Part shown: one piece after another, positions 43,107 to 50,269 of the stretch
Position numbering within the stretch: the first letter of the stretch is position 1
Layout of the letters: every line of letters begins with the position of its first letter
Source: Nocardia panacis
GTDB lineage: Bacteria; Actinomycetota; Actinomycetes; Mycobacteriales; Mycobacteriaceae
Direction: 5' to 3'
Assembly: GCF_003598715.1 (NCBI RefSeq)
Contig: NZ_QZFU01000019.1
Coordinates: 124,001-188,000 of the forward strand
DNA: 64,000 nucleotides
Program-made: the position numbers and the translations under genes
Notes under the pieces: model-generated
Database searches by the model: none
The model's input: the letters and a program-made list of their open reading frames with translations, nothing else
What the model was told of the DNA's origin: nothing

Positions 43107-43150
43107 CGCCTCGGCCGGAACCGTGAAAACGGTTCCGGCCGAGGCGTTTT
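43107..43150 (+). terminator. Strong intrinsic terminator after the DUF2631 gene
   Basis: A perfect 17-bp stem (43107-43123 with 43130-43146, arms CGCCTCGGCCGGAACCG and complement) with a 6-nt TGAAAA loop, followed by TTTT. An A-tract equivalent on the other side (TTTT before the left arm) is also present at 43103-43106. Confidence 0.9.
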
Positions 43151-43212
43151 CCGTGTCGGGGTGGTGGTCGGTAAAGTGCTTCGCGCAAACAAGCACCAGC
43201 TGTGAGGGGATC

Positions 43213-43530
43213 ATGCGCAAGTCTCTGTCCGCCGCCATCTTGACCGCGGTCGCGTTCGCCACCGTCACCCTGCTGCCGGTCGCCCCGGCGCAGGCGCAGT
43301 CGGCGGCGTGCGGACGGGCCATCGAGGAGATCAATGCCGCGGTCGCGGCGGCGGGCGCGCGGCTCACACCCGAAGTGGGCGCGGAGCTTTCGGCCAAATT
43401 GTTCGCCATCGACGCGGTCGGACCCGACCGCGCGACCATCGAGACCTACGCGTTGGCACTGGTCGACGAGGATCTGAGCCTCGATATGACCGACACCACC
43501 GACGCCTTCAACGCCGCCTGCACGCACTGA
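43213..43530 (+). CDS. Small exported protein, 105 aa (tandem copy 1)
   Basis: A secreted protein of unknown function. A classical signal peptide (MRKSLSAAILTAVAFATVTLLPVAPAQAQ) should be cut after AQA. The mature part of about 77 residues is helical and acidic, with two Cys (SAACGRAIEEI near its start and AACTH at the end) that could form a disulfide. GAGGGGATC precedes the ATG at 43213. A related gene follows at 43633 with the same signal peptide style, cysteine positions and length, so the pair arose by duplication. Confidence 0.8.
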   Translation: MRKSLSAAILTAVAFATVTLLPVAPAQAQSAACGRAIEEINAAVAAAGARLTPEVGAELSAKLFAIDAVGPDRATIETYALALVDEDLSLDMTDTTDAFNAACTH

Positions 43531-43632
43531 ATCGGCGCGTCTGTCAAACCGGCTCGGCCCCAGGCATTTTCGTCTTGTGACGTGCCGTAGGGTGCGCTAT
43601 GACAAACCCGGCCCACGATTCGAGGGATATCA

Positions 43633-43947
43633 ATGCGCAAACTCCTGACCACCGCCCTGCCGACAGCCGCCATCGGCGCGCTGTTGCTGCTGCCCGCCGC
43701 ACCCGCGCAGGCGCAGACCCCGGCGTGCGGTATGGCCAGTGACGTGATCAATTCGGCGTTCATCGCCGCGCCGGATCACAAACTCGACCGGGAGGCCCAG
43801 CAGGCGCTGAGCACCAAACTCCAGTCCATCTACGCCGAGGGCGCCGAGAAGGAGGCCATCGACGCCTTCGTCGGCGTGGTCAACGACCCCAACGCGGGTG
43901 CGCTGGATCAGGCATTCGGCACGTTCAAGTCCAACTGCAAGGCCTGA
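43633..43947 (+). CDS. Small exported protein, 104 aa (tandem copy 2)
   Basis: Paralogue of the preceding gene: signal peptide MRKLLTTALPTAAIGALLLLPAAPAQAQ, then TPACGMASDVINSAFIAAPDHKLDREAQQALSTKL, and a second Cys near the C-terminus (FKSNCKA). The mature domain is small and helical. The function is unknown; the arrangement resembles small secreted actinobacterial proteins that act in the cell wall or bind small ligands, which is only a guess. AGGGATATCA precedes the ATG. A GC-rich hairpin ends the unit at 43956. Confidence 0.8.
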   Translation: MRKLLTTALPTAAIGALLLLPAAPAQAQTPACGMASDVINSAFIAAPDHKLDREAQQALSTKLQSIYAEGAEKEAIDAFVGVVNDPNAGALDQAFGTFKSNCKA

Positions 43948-43955
43948 TCGTTCGA

Positions 43956-43986
43956 CGGCCCTCCGCGTGCGACGCGCGGAGGGCCG
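43956..43986. terminator. Bidirectional terminator hairpin
   Basis: CGGCCCTCCGCG (43956-43967) and CGCGGAGGGCCG (43975-43986) form a perfect 12-bp stem with a 7-nt loop between the exported-protein gene and the convergent LysR gene. No clear T-run follows. Confidence 0.75.
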
Positions 43987-43997
43987 CGGCGATCGAC

Positions 43998-44903
43998 TCA
44001 GCGGCGGCGGGGTTTCTTGCGCTGATCGCGGCCGCCGGAGCGGGCCGGTTTCGCCGCGGTCTTCGTGGGCTTGGATTTCGAGCGGGCGGGCTGGGGGGTG
44101 CGGGAACTCTGCTCGGAACGGCCTCGAACGACTCCGACGAATTGTTCGACCGGTCCGGTGGTGTGGGCGGCGGGCCAAGCCAGGGCGATCTCGGTGTCGG
44201 TGACATCGGTGAGGATGCGATAGACCAGGTCGCGGCGGTGGTGCAGGCGGGCGATCGAGTGCGGGACGATGGCGAAACCACCTGCGGCGGCCACCAATTC
44301 GAGGGCGCCCGCGGCGGCGTCCAGATCGGTGGCGTCCTGACGGAATTCGTCGGACAGGTCCGCGAGAGTGATCTCGTCGAACAGCGAGACCGGGTGATCC
44401 TTGCGGACCACGGCGACCGGACGCTCCCGATAGAGGGGGATGGCGCTCATGCCGTCGCGGTCCATCGGGAGGCGGACGAAGCACATGTCGACCTCGCCGG
44501 TGCGCAGCGCCGTCTCCTGCGCCGCCTGGGCGAGCTGCACCAACTCCAGCGGCGAATCCGGGTAGCGCTCGGACCAGATCCGGGTCCATTTGGCGACCGT
44601 CACACCCGGCACGTAACCCACCCGCAGCGCCCCCGGCTCGGTCGGCTCCGGTTCGGTCGCCGCCGCGGCGACGAGATCCCTTGCCGCCGAGAGGGCTTCG
44701 CGCCCCTGCTGAGTCAGCTCGGTCGGTTGCGCGCCGGGGACGAACAGCTTGACGCCGAGTTCGTCCTCCATATCCAGAACCGACCGGCTCAACCGCTGAC
44801 GGGAGATGCCGAGCTCGCGCGCCGCCCGCGCGAAATGCAGTTCCTCCGCCACCGCTACGAACCAGCGCAGGCGCACCACTTCGATCGAGTCCAACCCATT
44901 CAT
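43998..44903 (-). CDS. LysR-family regulator with basic C-terminal tail
   Basis: A 301-residue LysR protein. The N-terminal helix-turn-helix reads LHFARAARELGISRQRLSRSVLDMEDELG. The effector domain follows from about residue 88 (GALRVGYVPGVTVAKWTRIW). The last 40 residues are Lys/Arg/Pro-rich (SKSKPTKTAAKPARSGGRDQRKKPRRR), an unusual extension that may add non-specific DNA binding. It is divergent from the DUF5997 gene. I recall this LysR-DUF5997 pairing as common in actinobacteria. Both starts show leaderless -10 geometry. Confidence 0.87.
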   Translation of the reverse strand: MNGLDSIEVVRLRWFVAVAEELHFARAARELGISRQRLSRSVLDMEDELGVKLFVPGAQPTELTQQGREALSAARDLVAAAATEPEPTEPGALRVGYVPGVTVAKWTRIWSERYPDSPLELVQLAQAAQETALRTGEVDMCFVRLPMDRDGMSAIPLYRERPVAVVRKDHPVSLFDEITLADLSDEFRQDATDLDAAAGALELVAAAGGFAIVPHSIARLHHRRDLVYRILTDVTDTEIALAWPAAHTTGPVEQFVGVVRGRSEQSSRTPQPARSKSKPTKTAAKPARSGGRDQRKKPRRR

Positions 44904-44910
44904 TCCTCGA

Positions 44911-44916
44911 AGCGTA
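44911..44916 (-). promoter_or_regulatory. Putative leaderless -10 for the LysR gene
   Basis: TACGCT on the minus strand ends 7 nt before the ATG at 44903. The spacer contains GAGGA, too close to the start to act as a Shine-Dalgarno site. Confidence 0.4.
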
Positions 44917-44954
44917 TGGCACGGCGGGTGCCGACTTCGGCGCGGACCGGCCCC

Positions 44955-45076
44955 TCGCTCCGGCCATGCGCGGGCCTACGGACAGCTTCGCCGACGGGCA
45001 CGTTGGGCGTGCCTGCGCCTTCGCTCCGACAATCGCGGGGGTCTGGGGGCGGCTTCGCCGACAGCGCCCGTTAGGC
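44955..45076. repeat. Imperfect tandem duplication in the LysR/DUF5997 divergent region
   Basis: Three blocks recur about 66-68 bp apart in the same order: TCGCTCCG (44955, 45021), CTTCGCCGAC (44986, 45053) and CGTTGGGC/CGTTAGGC (45001, 45069). The second copy carries the likely -10 of the DUF5997 gene. Confidence 0.45.
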
Positions 45077-45077
45077 T
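45072..45077 (+). promoter_or_regulatory. Putative leaderless -10 for the DUF5997 gene
   Basis: TAGGCT ends 6 nt before the GTG at 45084, and no ribosome-binding site is present. Confidence 0.4.
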
Positions 45078-45083
45078 TATCCA

Positions 45084-45494
45084 GTGAGCCAGGAGCAGAA
45101 CCCGCAGACCATGAAGCCGCTGACGGCGGCGAATAAGCTCGGCATCTACCTCCCCGCCACCCCACCCGAGTTCCGCGCCGCCCCCATTTCCCGCGCCCAA
45201 CTCGAGCAATTGCGCGCCGATCCCCCCGAATGGCTGCGCGAACTGCGCCGCAGCGGCCCATTCCCGCGCGAGGCGGTCGCCCGCAAACTCGGCATCTCCA
45301 ACAGCGGCCTGGCTCGCGCAGGCGTCGCCGACGCGCTGACCGCCGACGAGATCTCCGCCCTGCTCGCCGACCCGCCGGAGTGGCTGCTGCGCGAGCGCGA
45401 CAGCTACGCCGAGGTCCAGCGCGAACAGGAACGCGTCCGCACGAAGCAGGCCGAGCGCCGCACCAGCTCCAACCGCCCCGCCAAGAACTACTGA
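45084..45494 (+). CDS. DUF5997 family protein
   Basis: A 136-residue protein of the DUF5997 family, known mainly from actinobacteria. The signature is MKPLTAANKLGIYLPATPPEF followed by two related segments, ISRAQLEQLRADPPEWLRELRRSGP and LTADEISALLADPPEWLLRERDSY. The doubled D-P-P-E-W-L motif looks like an internal repeat. Between them PREAVARKLGISNSGLARAG resembles a helix-turn-helix. The C-terminus is a charged helix. It probably acts with the divergent LysR regulator. Its end overlaps the convergent GH18-like gene by 7 bp. Confidence 0.85.
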   Translation: MSQEQNPQTMKPLTAANKLGIYLPATPPEFRAAPISRAQLEQLRADPPEWLRELRRSGPFPREAVARKLGISNSGLARAGVADALTADEISALLADPPEWLLRERDSYAEVQREQERVRTKQAERRTSSNRPAKNY

Positions 45495-46519
45495 CACCAG
45501 TCCCGGCGGTAGGTCGCCCAGTCCTCGGGTGTCGCCGCGAAGTCGACGTAGAGCGCCACCCCGAAGTTCGCGCGGTTCGGATCGTGACGCCCCAAGCCGA
45601 GCCGCACGCCGCGCACCGCCGCCGGGACCGTTTCCGCCGCACCGTGGTGCGCGATATTGTCCGCCCGGAACGCGGGCAATCCCATGAGCAGATCCACCTC
45701 GGCGGGCGTCACCTCCAGCGCCAGCGTCGTCTGCTGCGTGACATAGCCGCCGAACAGCGCCTTCCACGGCATCGAGGTGTCGTACGACATCACCGCCACC
45801 TGATCCACCCGCCGCGCCACCTGCGCGAAATACCCCTGCGCCCACCACTTCCCGTGATCGGCGACCGCGATCCCGACCGCGTGCAATCCCGGCAGCGGAT
45901 CGATCTGCGGTGCGGACACCGACAGCACCGCCCCGCGTGCCTGCGTCACCGCCCGCACCTGATCCAGCAACTCCAGAAAGCCGCCCTCCCCCGACCGCAC
46001 CGGCTCCATATCGAAATGCACCCCATCGAACCCGATCCCCAGCACCGCCCCGGCTGAAGCTGTCACCCGATCGCGCGTCCCCCGGTCCACCAACCGCAGC
46101 CCGTCATACTCCGGCGCGACCAGATTCCCGAGCCAAGCCTGCACCCGCACCCCCGGCAACTCCCGATGCGCCGCTTCCACGAACCACCGTGCCTTCGGCG
46201 CCAACCCCGGATCCAACCCGCCGTCGTCCGCCAATGGCCCGGTATGCACGAACAAATCCCGAATCCCCGTCCCCCGCAGCACCCCAACCAACCCGGCGAT
46301 ATCCCCGTCCCCCTTCCGCCCATCCACCCACGCATGCCCCAACCACACCGCGTCCCGCCCCCGACTCCGCACCCCTTCCCCCGGCTCCCCAACCCCTTCG
46401 ATCGCCAACGCCACCCCACTCCCCACAATCACCGATACCACAACCAACAGCCCACCCACCGGCCAAACCCACCACCGCCGCCACCATGAACGCCGCTGCC
46501 CCACACCGCTTTCCGCCAC
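45488..46519 (-). CDS. Membrane-anchored GH18-like glycoside hydrolase-fold protein
   Basis: A 343-residue protein with one N-terminal membrane helix (WWVWPVGGLLVVVSVIVGSGVALAI) after a basic stretch and an extracellular TIM-barrel domain. The strand-4 motif FDGVHFDMEPV matches the GH18 D-G-x-D-x-D-x-E core in placing Asp and Glu at the active site, although one Asp is His. Other strands are RDLFVHTGPL, VRVQAWLGNLV, AVLSVSAPQI and VDQVAVMSYDTSM, the last typical of chitinase-like proteins. A role in cell-wall glycan processing is plausible. No LysM or other binding domain is seen. Confidence 0.78.
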   Translation of the reverse strand: MAESGVGQRRSWWRRWWVWPVGGLLVVVSVIVGSGVALAIEGVGEPGEGVRSRGRDAVWLGHAWVDGRKGDGDIAGLVGVLRGTGIRDLFVHTGPLADDGGLDPGLAPKARWFVEAAHRELPGVRVQAWLGNLVAPEYDGLRLVDRGTRDRVTASAGAVLGIGFDGVHFDMEPVRSGEGGFLELLDQVRAVTQARGAVLSVSAPQIDPLPGLHAVGIAVADHGKWWAQGYFAQVARRVDQVAVMSYDTSMPWKALFGGYVTQQTTLALEVTPAEVDLLMGLPAFRADNIAHHGAAETVPAAVRGVRLGLGRHDPNRANFGVALYVDFAATPEDWATYRRDWCQ

Positions 46520-46589
46520 CGGTCACTCCTATTCGCCCGTCCACGCCCCGCCGCTCGCGCACAACGAACGCGTGCGACAACGTACACAC

Positions 46590-46880
46590 ATGAGCCTCAC
46601 GCGAACCACCGTGTACGTCGACTCCGATGACCTCGCCATCATCAAGGACGCGGCTGCCCATGGCGATTTCAATGAGGCCGAAATCATCCGCCTAGGAGTG
46701 CATCTAGCGGCTCTTCGTGTGCAGCGACGCAAACAGCCGCTCGAACTGCCCACTTTCTCGAGCGGTGATCCCACCTCCGCCGATCGCGCCGAGGAGTACC
46801 TCGCGGCCGACTTCGGCAATGATCCGCATAAGCCGCCGCTATCCGGCGAAGATGCCCGCCCCTGGGATCGCCTCCAGTAG
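46590..46880 (+). CDS. Ribbon-helix-helix (CopG/VapB-type) protein, no adjacent toxin
   Basis: A 96-residue protein whose N-terminus is a ribbon-helix-helix DNA-binding domain: the strand TRTTVYVDSDDLAIIKDAA, then FNEAEIIRLGVHLAALRV. The C-terminal half (ELPTFSSGDPTSADRAEEYLAADFG) resembles the toxin-binding tail of VapB antitoxins. No toxin gene follows; instead the 3' end overlaps the convergent ABC ATPase gene by 42 bp. It may be an orphan antitoxin or a solo regulator. ATG at 46590 is favoured. Confidence 0.78.
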   Translation: MSLTRTTVYVDSDDLAIIKDAAAHGDFNEAEIIRLGVHLAALRVQRRKQPLELPTFSSGDPTSADRAEEYLAADFGNDPHKPPLSGEDARPWDRLQ

Positions 46881-48431
46881 CTGCTGGGTGTACGGGTCGC
46901 TGGGTGAGTCCAAAACCTCTGCGGCGGAACCCTGTTCGACTACCCGCCCGTCGCGCATGACCAGCACCTCGTGGGCGAGTACGCGGACGACGGCGAGGTC
47001 GTGGGAGATGAACAGGTAGCTGAGGCCGAGTTGTTCCTGGAGGGTGGACAGCAGGGTCAGGACTTGTTCCTGGACCAGGACGTCCAGAGCGGAGACGGGT
47101 TCGTCGCAGATGACGAGGCGGGGTTCGATGGCGAGGGCGCGGGCGATGGCGACGCGTTGGCGTTGACCGCCGGAGAGTTCGTTCGGGTAGCGGTGGGCGA
47201 GGGTGGCCGACAGCGCGACCTGGTCCAGGAGTTCGGCGACGCGGGCGCGGCGGGCGGCGCGGTCCCCGATGCCGAAGGCGCGCAACGGTTCCGCGATCAA
47301 GCGCTCGACGGTCCACATGGGGTCGAGGGAGGCGTAGGGATCCTGGAAGACGGGCTGCATGGCGCGCCGCGCGGCCCGCAGGCGCGCGCCGCGCAGCCCG
47401 AGGACCTGCGCGCCGTCGAGGCGAATGGCGCCGGAGGTGGCGGGGAGCAGGCCGAGCACCATGCGCGCGGTCGTCGTCTTGCCGGATCCGGATTCGCCGA
47501 CGATGGCGGTGGTGCGTCCGCGCCCGATGGTGAACGAGACGTCGTCCACGGCCCGCAGCAGTCCACCCCGGCCGCGGAGCCGATATTCCTTGCTGACCCC
47601 GCAGACCTCCAGAATCGGTGCGGCGGACTCGGTTTCGACGGCGCGGCGGGGCGCGGACCTGGCGGGCATGGCGGCCACGAGTCGGCGGGTGTAGTCCTGG
47701 CGCGGCTCGGTGAGCACTTCGCGCGCGGGTCCGGATTCCACGACGCGCCCCTCCGACATGACGACCACCCGGTCGGCCCGTTCGGCGGCGAGTCCGAGAT
47801 CGTGGGTGACCAGCAGCAGCGCCGTACCCAACTCTTCGGTCAATTCCGCGAGATGGTCCAGGATCTGCCGCTGCACGGTCACGTCGAGGGCGGAGGTGGG
47901 TTCGTCGGCGATGAGCAGATCGGGGCGGCACGCCAGCCCGATGGCGATGAGCGCGCGCTGGCGCATCCCGCCGGAGAATTCGTGCGGATACTGTTTGGCG
48001 CGCCGCGCCGGATCGGGCAGCCCGGCCTGCCCGAGCAGTTCCACGGCCCGTTCCCGCGCCGCCCGCCGTCCGCAAACCTTGTGCGCGACAAGGGTTTCCG
48101 CGACCTGCCAACCAACCCTGGACACCGGGTTCAGGTTGGACATGGGATCCTGTGGCACCAAACCGATCTCGCGTCCACGCAACCTGCGCAGCCGCGTCTC
48201 ATCGGCGCGGGCGAGATCTTCCTCGCGCCACCGGATCGTGCCGCCCGTGACGCGTCCGCTGCCGGGCAGCAGACCCATGATCGCGTGCGCCAGTGTGGAT
48301 TTCCCGGATCCGGAGGCGCCGACGACGGCGACCCGCTCCCCCGGCGCGACCGTCAGGTCCGCGCCGCGCACGGCCTCGACCGCGCCGAAGGACACCCGCA
48401 GATCCTCGATCCGCAGCAGGGTTTCGGTCAC
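46839..48431 (-). CDS. Dipeptide-type ABC transporter ATPase, two domains fused
   Basis: A 530-residue protein joining DppD- and DppF-like ATPases. Domain 1 has Walker A VVGASGSGKST, signature FSGGMRQRALIAIGLA and Walker B LLIADEPTSALD. Domain 2 repeats these as IVGESGSGKTT, LSGGQRQRVAIARAL and LVICDEPVSALD. It drives import through the two permeases encoded immediately upstream (gap 9 bp). With two binding-protein genes at the head of the operon, oligopeptides or related compounds are the likely substrates. Its 3' end overlaps the convergent ribbon-helix-helix gene. Confidence 0.92.
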   Translation of the reverse strand: MTETLLRIEDLRVSFGAVEAVRGADLTVAPGERVAVVGASGSGKSTLAHAIMGLLPGSGRVTGGTIRWREEDLARADETRLRRLRGREIGLVPQDPMSNLNPVSRVGWQVAETLVAHKVCGRRAARERAVELLGQAGLPDPARRAKQYPHEFSGGMRQRALIAIGLACRPDLLIADEPTSALDVTVQRQILDHLAELTEELGTALLLVTHDLGLAAERADRVVVMSEGRVVESGPAREVLTEPRQDYTRRLVAAMPARSAPRRAVETESAAPILEVCGVSKEYRLRGRGGLLRAVDDVSFTIGRGRTTAIVGESGSGKTTTARMVLGLLPATSGAIRLDGAQVLGLRGARLRAARRAMQPVFQDPYASLDPMWTVERLIAEPLRAFGIGDRAARRARVAELLDQVALSATLAHRYPNELSGGQRQRVAIARALAIEPRLVICDEPVSALDVLVQEQVLTLLSTLQEQLGLSYLFISHDLAVVRVLAHEVLVMRDGRVVEQGSAAEVLDSPSDPYTQQLLEAIPGAGIFAG

Positions 48432-48440
48432 GACAGCTCC

Positions 48441-49310
48441 TCAGCGACTGGTCTTGGGGTCGAGCGCGTCGCGCAGCGCGTCGCCGAAAAGGTTGAAGCC
48501 CAGGCAGATCAGCGCGAGCGCGACACCGGGGAAGATGCCGGGCCACGGGGTGCGCAGCAGATACTGCTGGGCGTCGGAGAGCATGATGCCCAGGCTGGGC
48601 GCGGGCGGTTTGATACCGAGTCCGAGGAAGGACAGGATGGCCTCGCCGAGGATGGCGATGGGCATGACGACGGTGGCCTGCACGATGATCGGCGCGAGCG
48701 CGTTGGGCAGGATGTGCTCGCCGAGCAGCCGCCACGACGGCACCTGCATGGCGCGCGCGGCGATGATGAAATCGGATTCTTTGAGCCGCAGGGTTTCCGC
48801 GCGCACCACCCGCATCATCACCGGCACCTGCGCGATACCGAGGGCGAAGGCGGCGTCGGTGAGTCCACCGCCGTTGATGGCGGTGAGCCCCACCGCCATG
48901 ATGACGAACGGAAACGCCAGCAGCACATCCGACAACCGCGACAGCACCGCGTCCATCCAGCGCCAGTAGCCCGCGACCAGCCCGAGCGGCACCCCGATGA
49001 GAACGGCGAACAGCACCGCGAGCGCGCCCACCTCCAGGGAGGCCCTGGTGCCGTAGAGCACCCTGGAGAGAATGTCACGGCCCAAATCGTCGGTGCCGAG
49101 CGCGAATCCGACGGTGGCGGGCCGCTGGAAGGGTGCGGTGAAGTGCACCTCGGCGGGCGCGTACGGCGCGAGCAGCGGCGCGAAGACGCCCGCGATGACA
49201 ACGATGAACAGCAGGACCGCCCCGAGGATTCCCAACGGATTGCGCCACAGCAGCCGCAGCACGCGACGCGTCTGCTCCGGTGTGGCCTGTGCTGGCACGG
49301 TGGCGGTCAT
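48441..49310 (-). CDS. Dipeptide-type ABC permease (DppC-like)
   Basis: A 289-residue membrane protein. It begins with a cytoplasmic MTATVPAQATPEQTRRVLRLLWRNPLGILGA and has about six helices. It shows the DppC signatures LGTDDLGRDILSRVLYGTRASL, ESDFIIAARAMQVPSWRLLGEHILPNALAPIIVQ and ILSFLGLGIKPPAPSLG. The ATG overlaps the stop of the DppB-like gene (ATGA). It pairs with that protein to form the channel. Confidence 0.92.
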   Translation of the reverse strand: MTATVPAQATPEQTRRVLRLLWRNPLGILGAVLLFIVVIAGVFAPLLAPYAPAEVHFTAPFQRPATVGFALGTDDLGRDILSRVLYGTRASLEVGALAVLFAVLIGVPLGLVAGYWRWMDAVLSRLSDVLLAFPFVIMAVGLTAINGGGLTDAAFALGIAQVPVMMRVVRAETLRLKESDFIIAARAMQVPSWRLLGEHILPNALAPIIVQATVVMPIAILGEAILSFLGLGIKPPAPSLGIMLSDAQQYLLRTPWPGIFPGVALALICLGFNLFGDALRDALDPKTSR

Positions 49311-50263
49311 CGCGCCCTCCCGGATACTCGGACCCGGGGATCGATCACCGTGTAGAGCAGGTCGACCAGCAGGTTGATCACGATGTAGGAGGCGGTGATC
49401 ACCAGCACGACGGCCTGGATGACCGGGTAGTCGCGGGTGAAGACCGAATCCAGGGTCAGCTTGCCGATACCCGGCAGACTGAAGATGCGCTCGGTGACCA
49501 CCGCGCCGGCGATGAGCAGTCCGAGTTGCAGTCCGATGACGGTGGTGACCACGATCAGGCTGTTGCGCAACCCGTATCGGAAGATCACCGCACCGCGACC
49601 GAGCCCCTTGGCGCGGGCGGTGCGCACGAAATCGGCGGTCAGCGTCTCCACCATCGAGGATCGGGTCTGCCGCTGCACCACCGCCGCGTGCGTGAGTCCG
49701 AGGATCACGGCGGGCAGGGTGAGGAAGTAGAGGCCGCGCAGCGGATGTTCCAGTGGTGAAACGTATCCCGAGGCCGGGAACCAGCCCAGAGACACCGACA
49801 GGTAGAGCACGCCGAGGATGCCGAGCCAGAAGGTGGGCATCGACAGCGCCAGCAGCGCGAACCCATTGGCGGCCCATTCGGGCCAGCGGCCGCGGAATAC
49901 CGCCGCGATCACCCCGCCGAGCACACCGACGAGGACCGCGATCAGCATGGCGTAGAGGGCCAACTGCACGGTAACCGGTAAAGTCGCGCCGATCAGGGTC
50001 CGGACCGGGGTCCCGGTCCGGATGGATCGCCCGAAGTCGCCGGTGAGCGCGTGTTTGGCGAATTCGAGGTATTGGACGGGTAGGGCGCGGTCCAGGCCGA
50101 GTTGTTCGCGCATCGCGTCGACGGCGGCTTGGTCGCCCTGTTCGCCCGCCATCACTCTGGCCGGATCGCCGGGCAGTGCGCGCACGCCCGCGAAGACCAC
50201 GACCGAGGCGAGCACGAGCGTCAGCGCGGCCTGCCAGAGGCGGTGAAACGCATACCGCAACAT
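49307..50263 (-). CDS. Dipeptide-type ABC permease (DppB-like)
   Basis: A 318-residue membrane protein. The N-terminus MLRYAFHRLWQAALTLVLASVVVF, the loop LPGDPARVMAGEQGDQAAVDAMREQLGLDRALPVQYL, and the ATPase-contact loop DFVRTARAKGLGRGAVIFRYGLRNSL are all characteristic. ERIFSLPGIGKLTLDSVFTRDYPVIQA follows. It lies 6 bp after the first binding-protein gene and is coupled to the DppC-like gene. Confidence 0.92.
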   Translation of the reverse strand: MLRYAFHRLWQAALTLVLASVVVFAGVRALPGDPARVMAGEQGDQAAVDAMREQLGLDRALPVQYLEFAKHALTGDFGRSIRTGTPVRTLIGATLPVTVQLALYAMLIAVLVGVLGGVIAAVFRGRWPEWAANGFALLALSMPTFWLGILGVLYLSVSLGWFPASGYVSPLEHPLRGLYFLTLPAVILGLTHAAVVQRQTRSSMVETLTADFVRTARAKGLGRGAVIFRYGLRNSLIVVTTVIGLQLGLLIAGAVVTERIFSLPGIGKLTLDSVFTRDYPVIQAVVLVITASYIVINLLVDLLYTVIDPRVRVSGRAR

Positions 50264-50269
50264 AGGCTT

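Noticed and set aside
46971..49355. 794-codon open frame on the plus strand
   Set aside because: It lies opposite well-defined ABC transporter genes, is rich in His, Arg and Gly without domains, and is a GC-rich antisense shadow.
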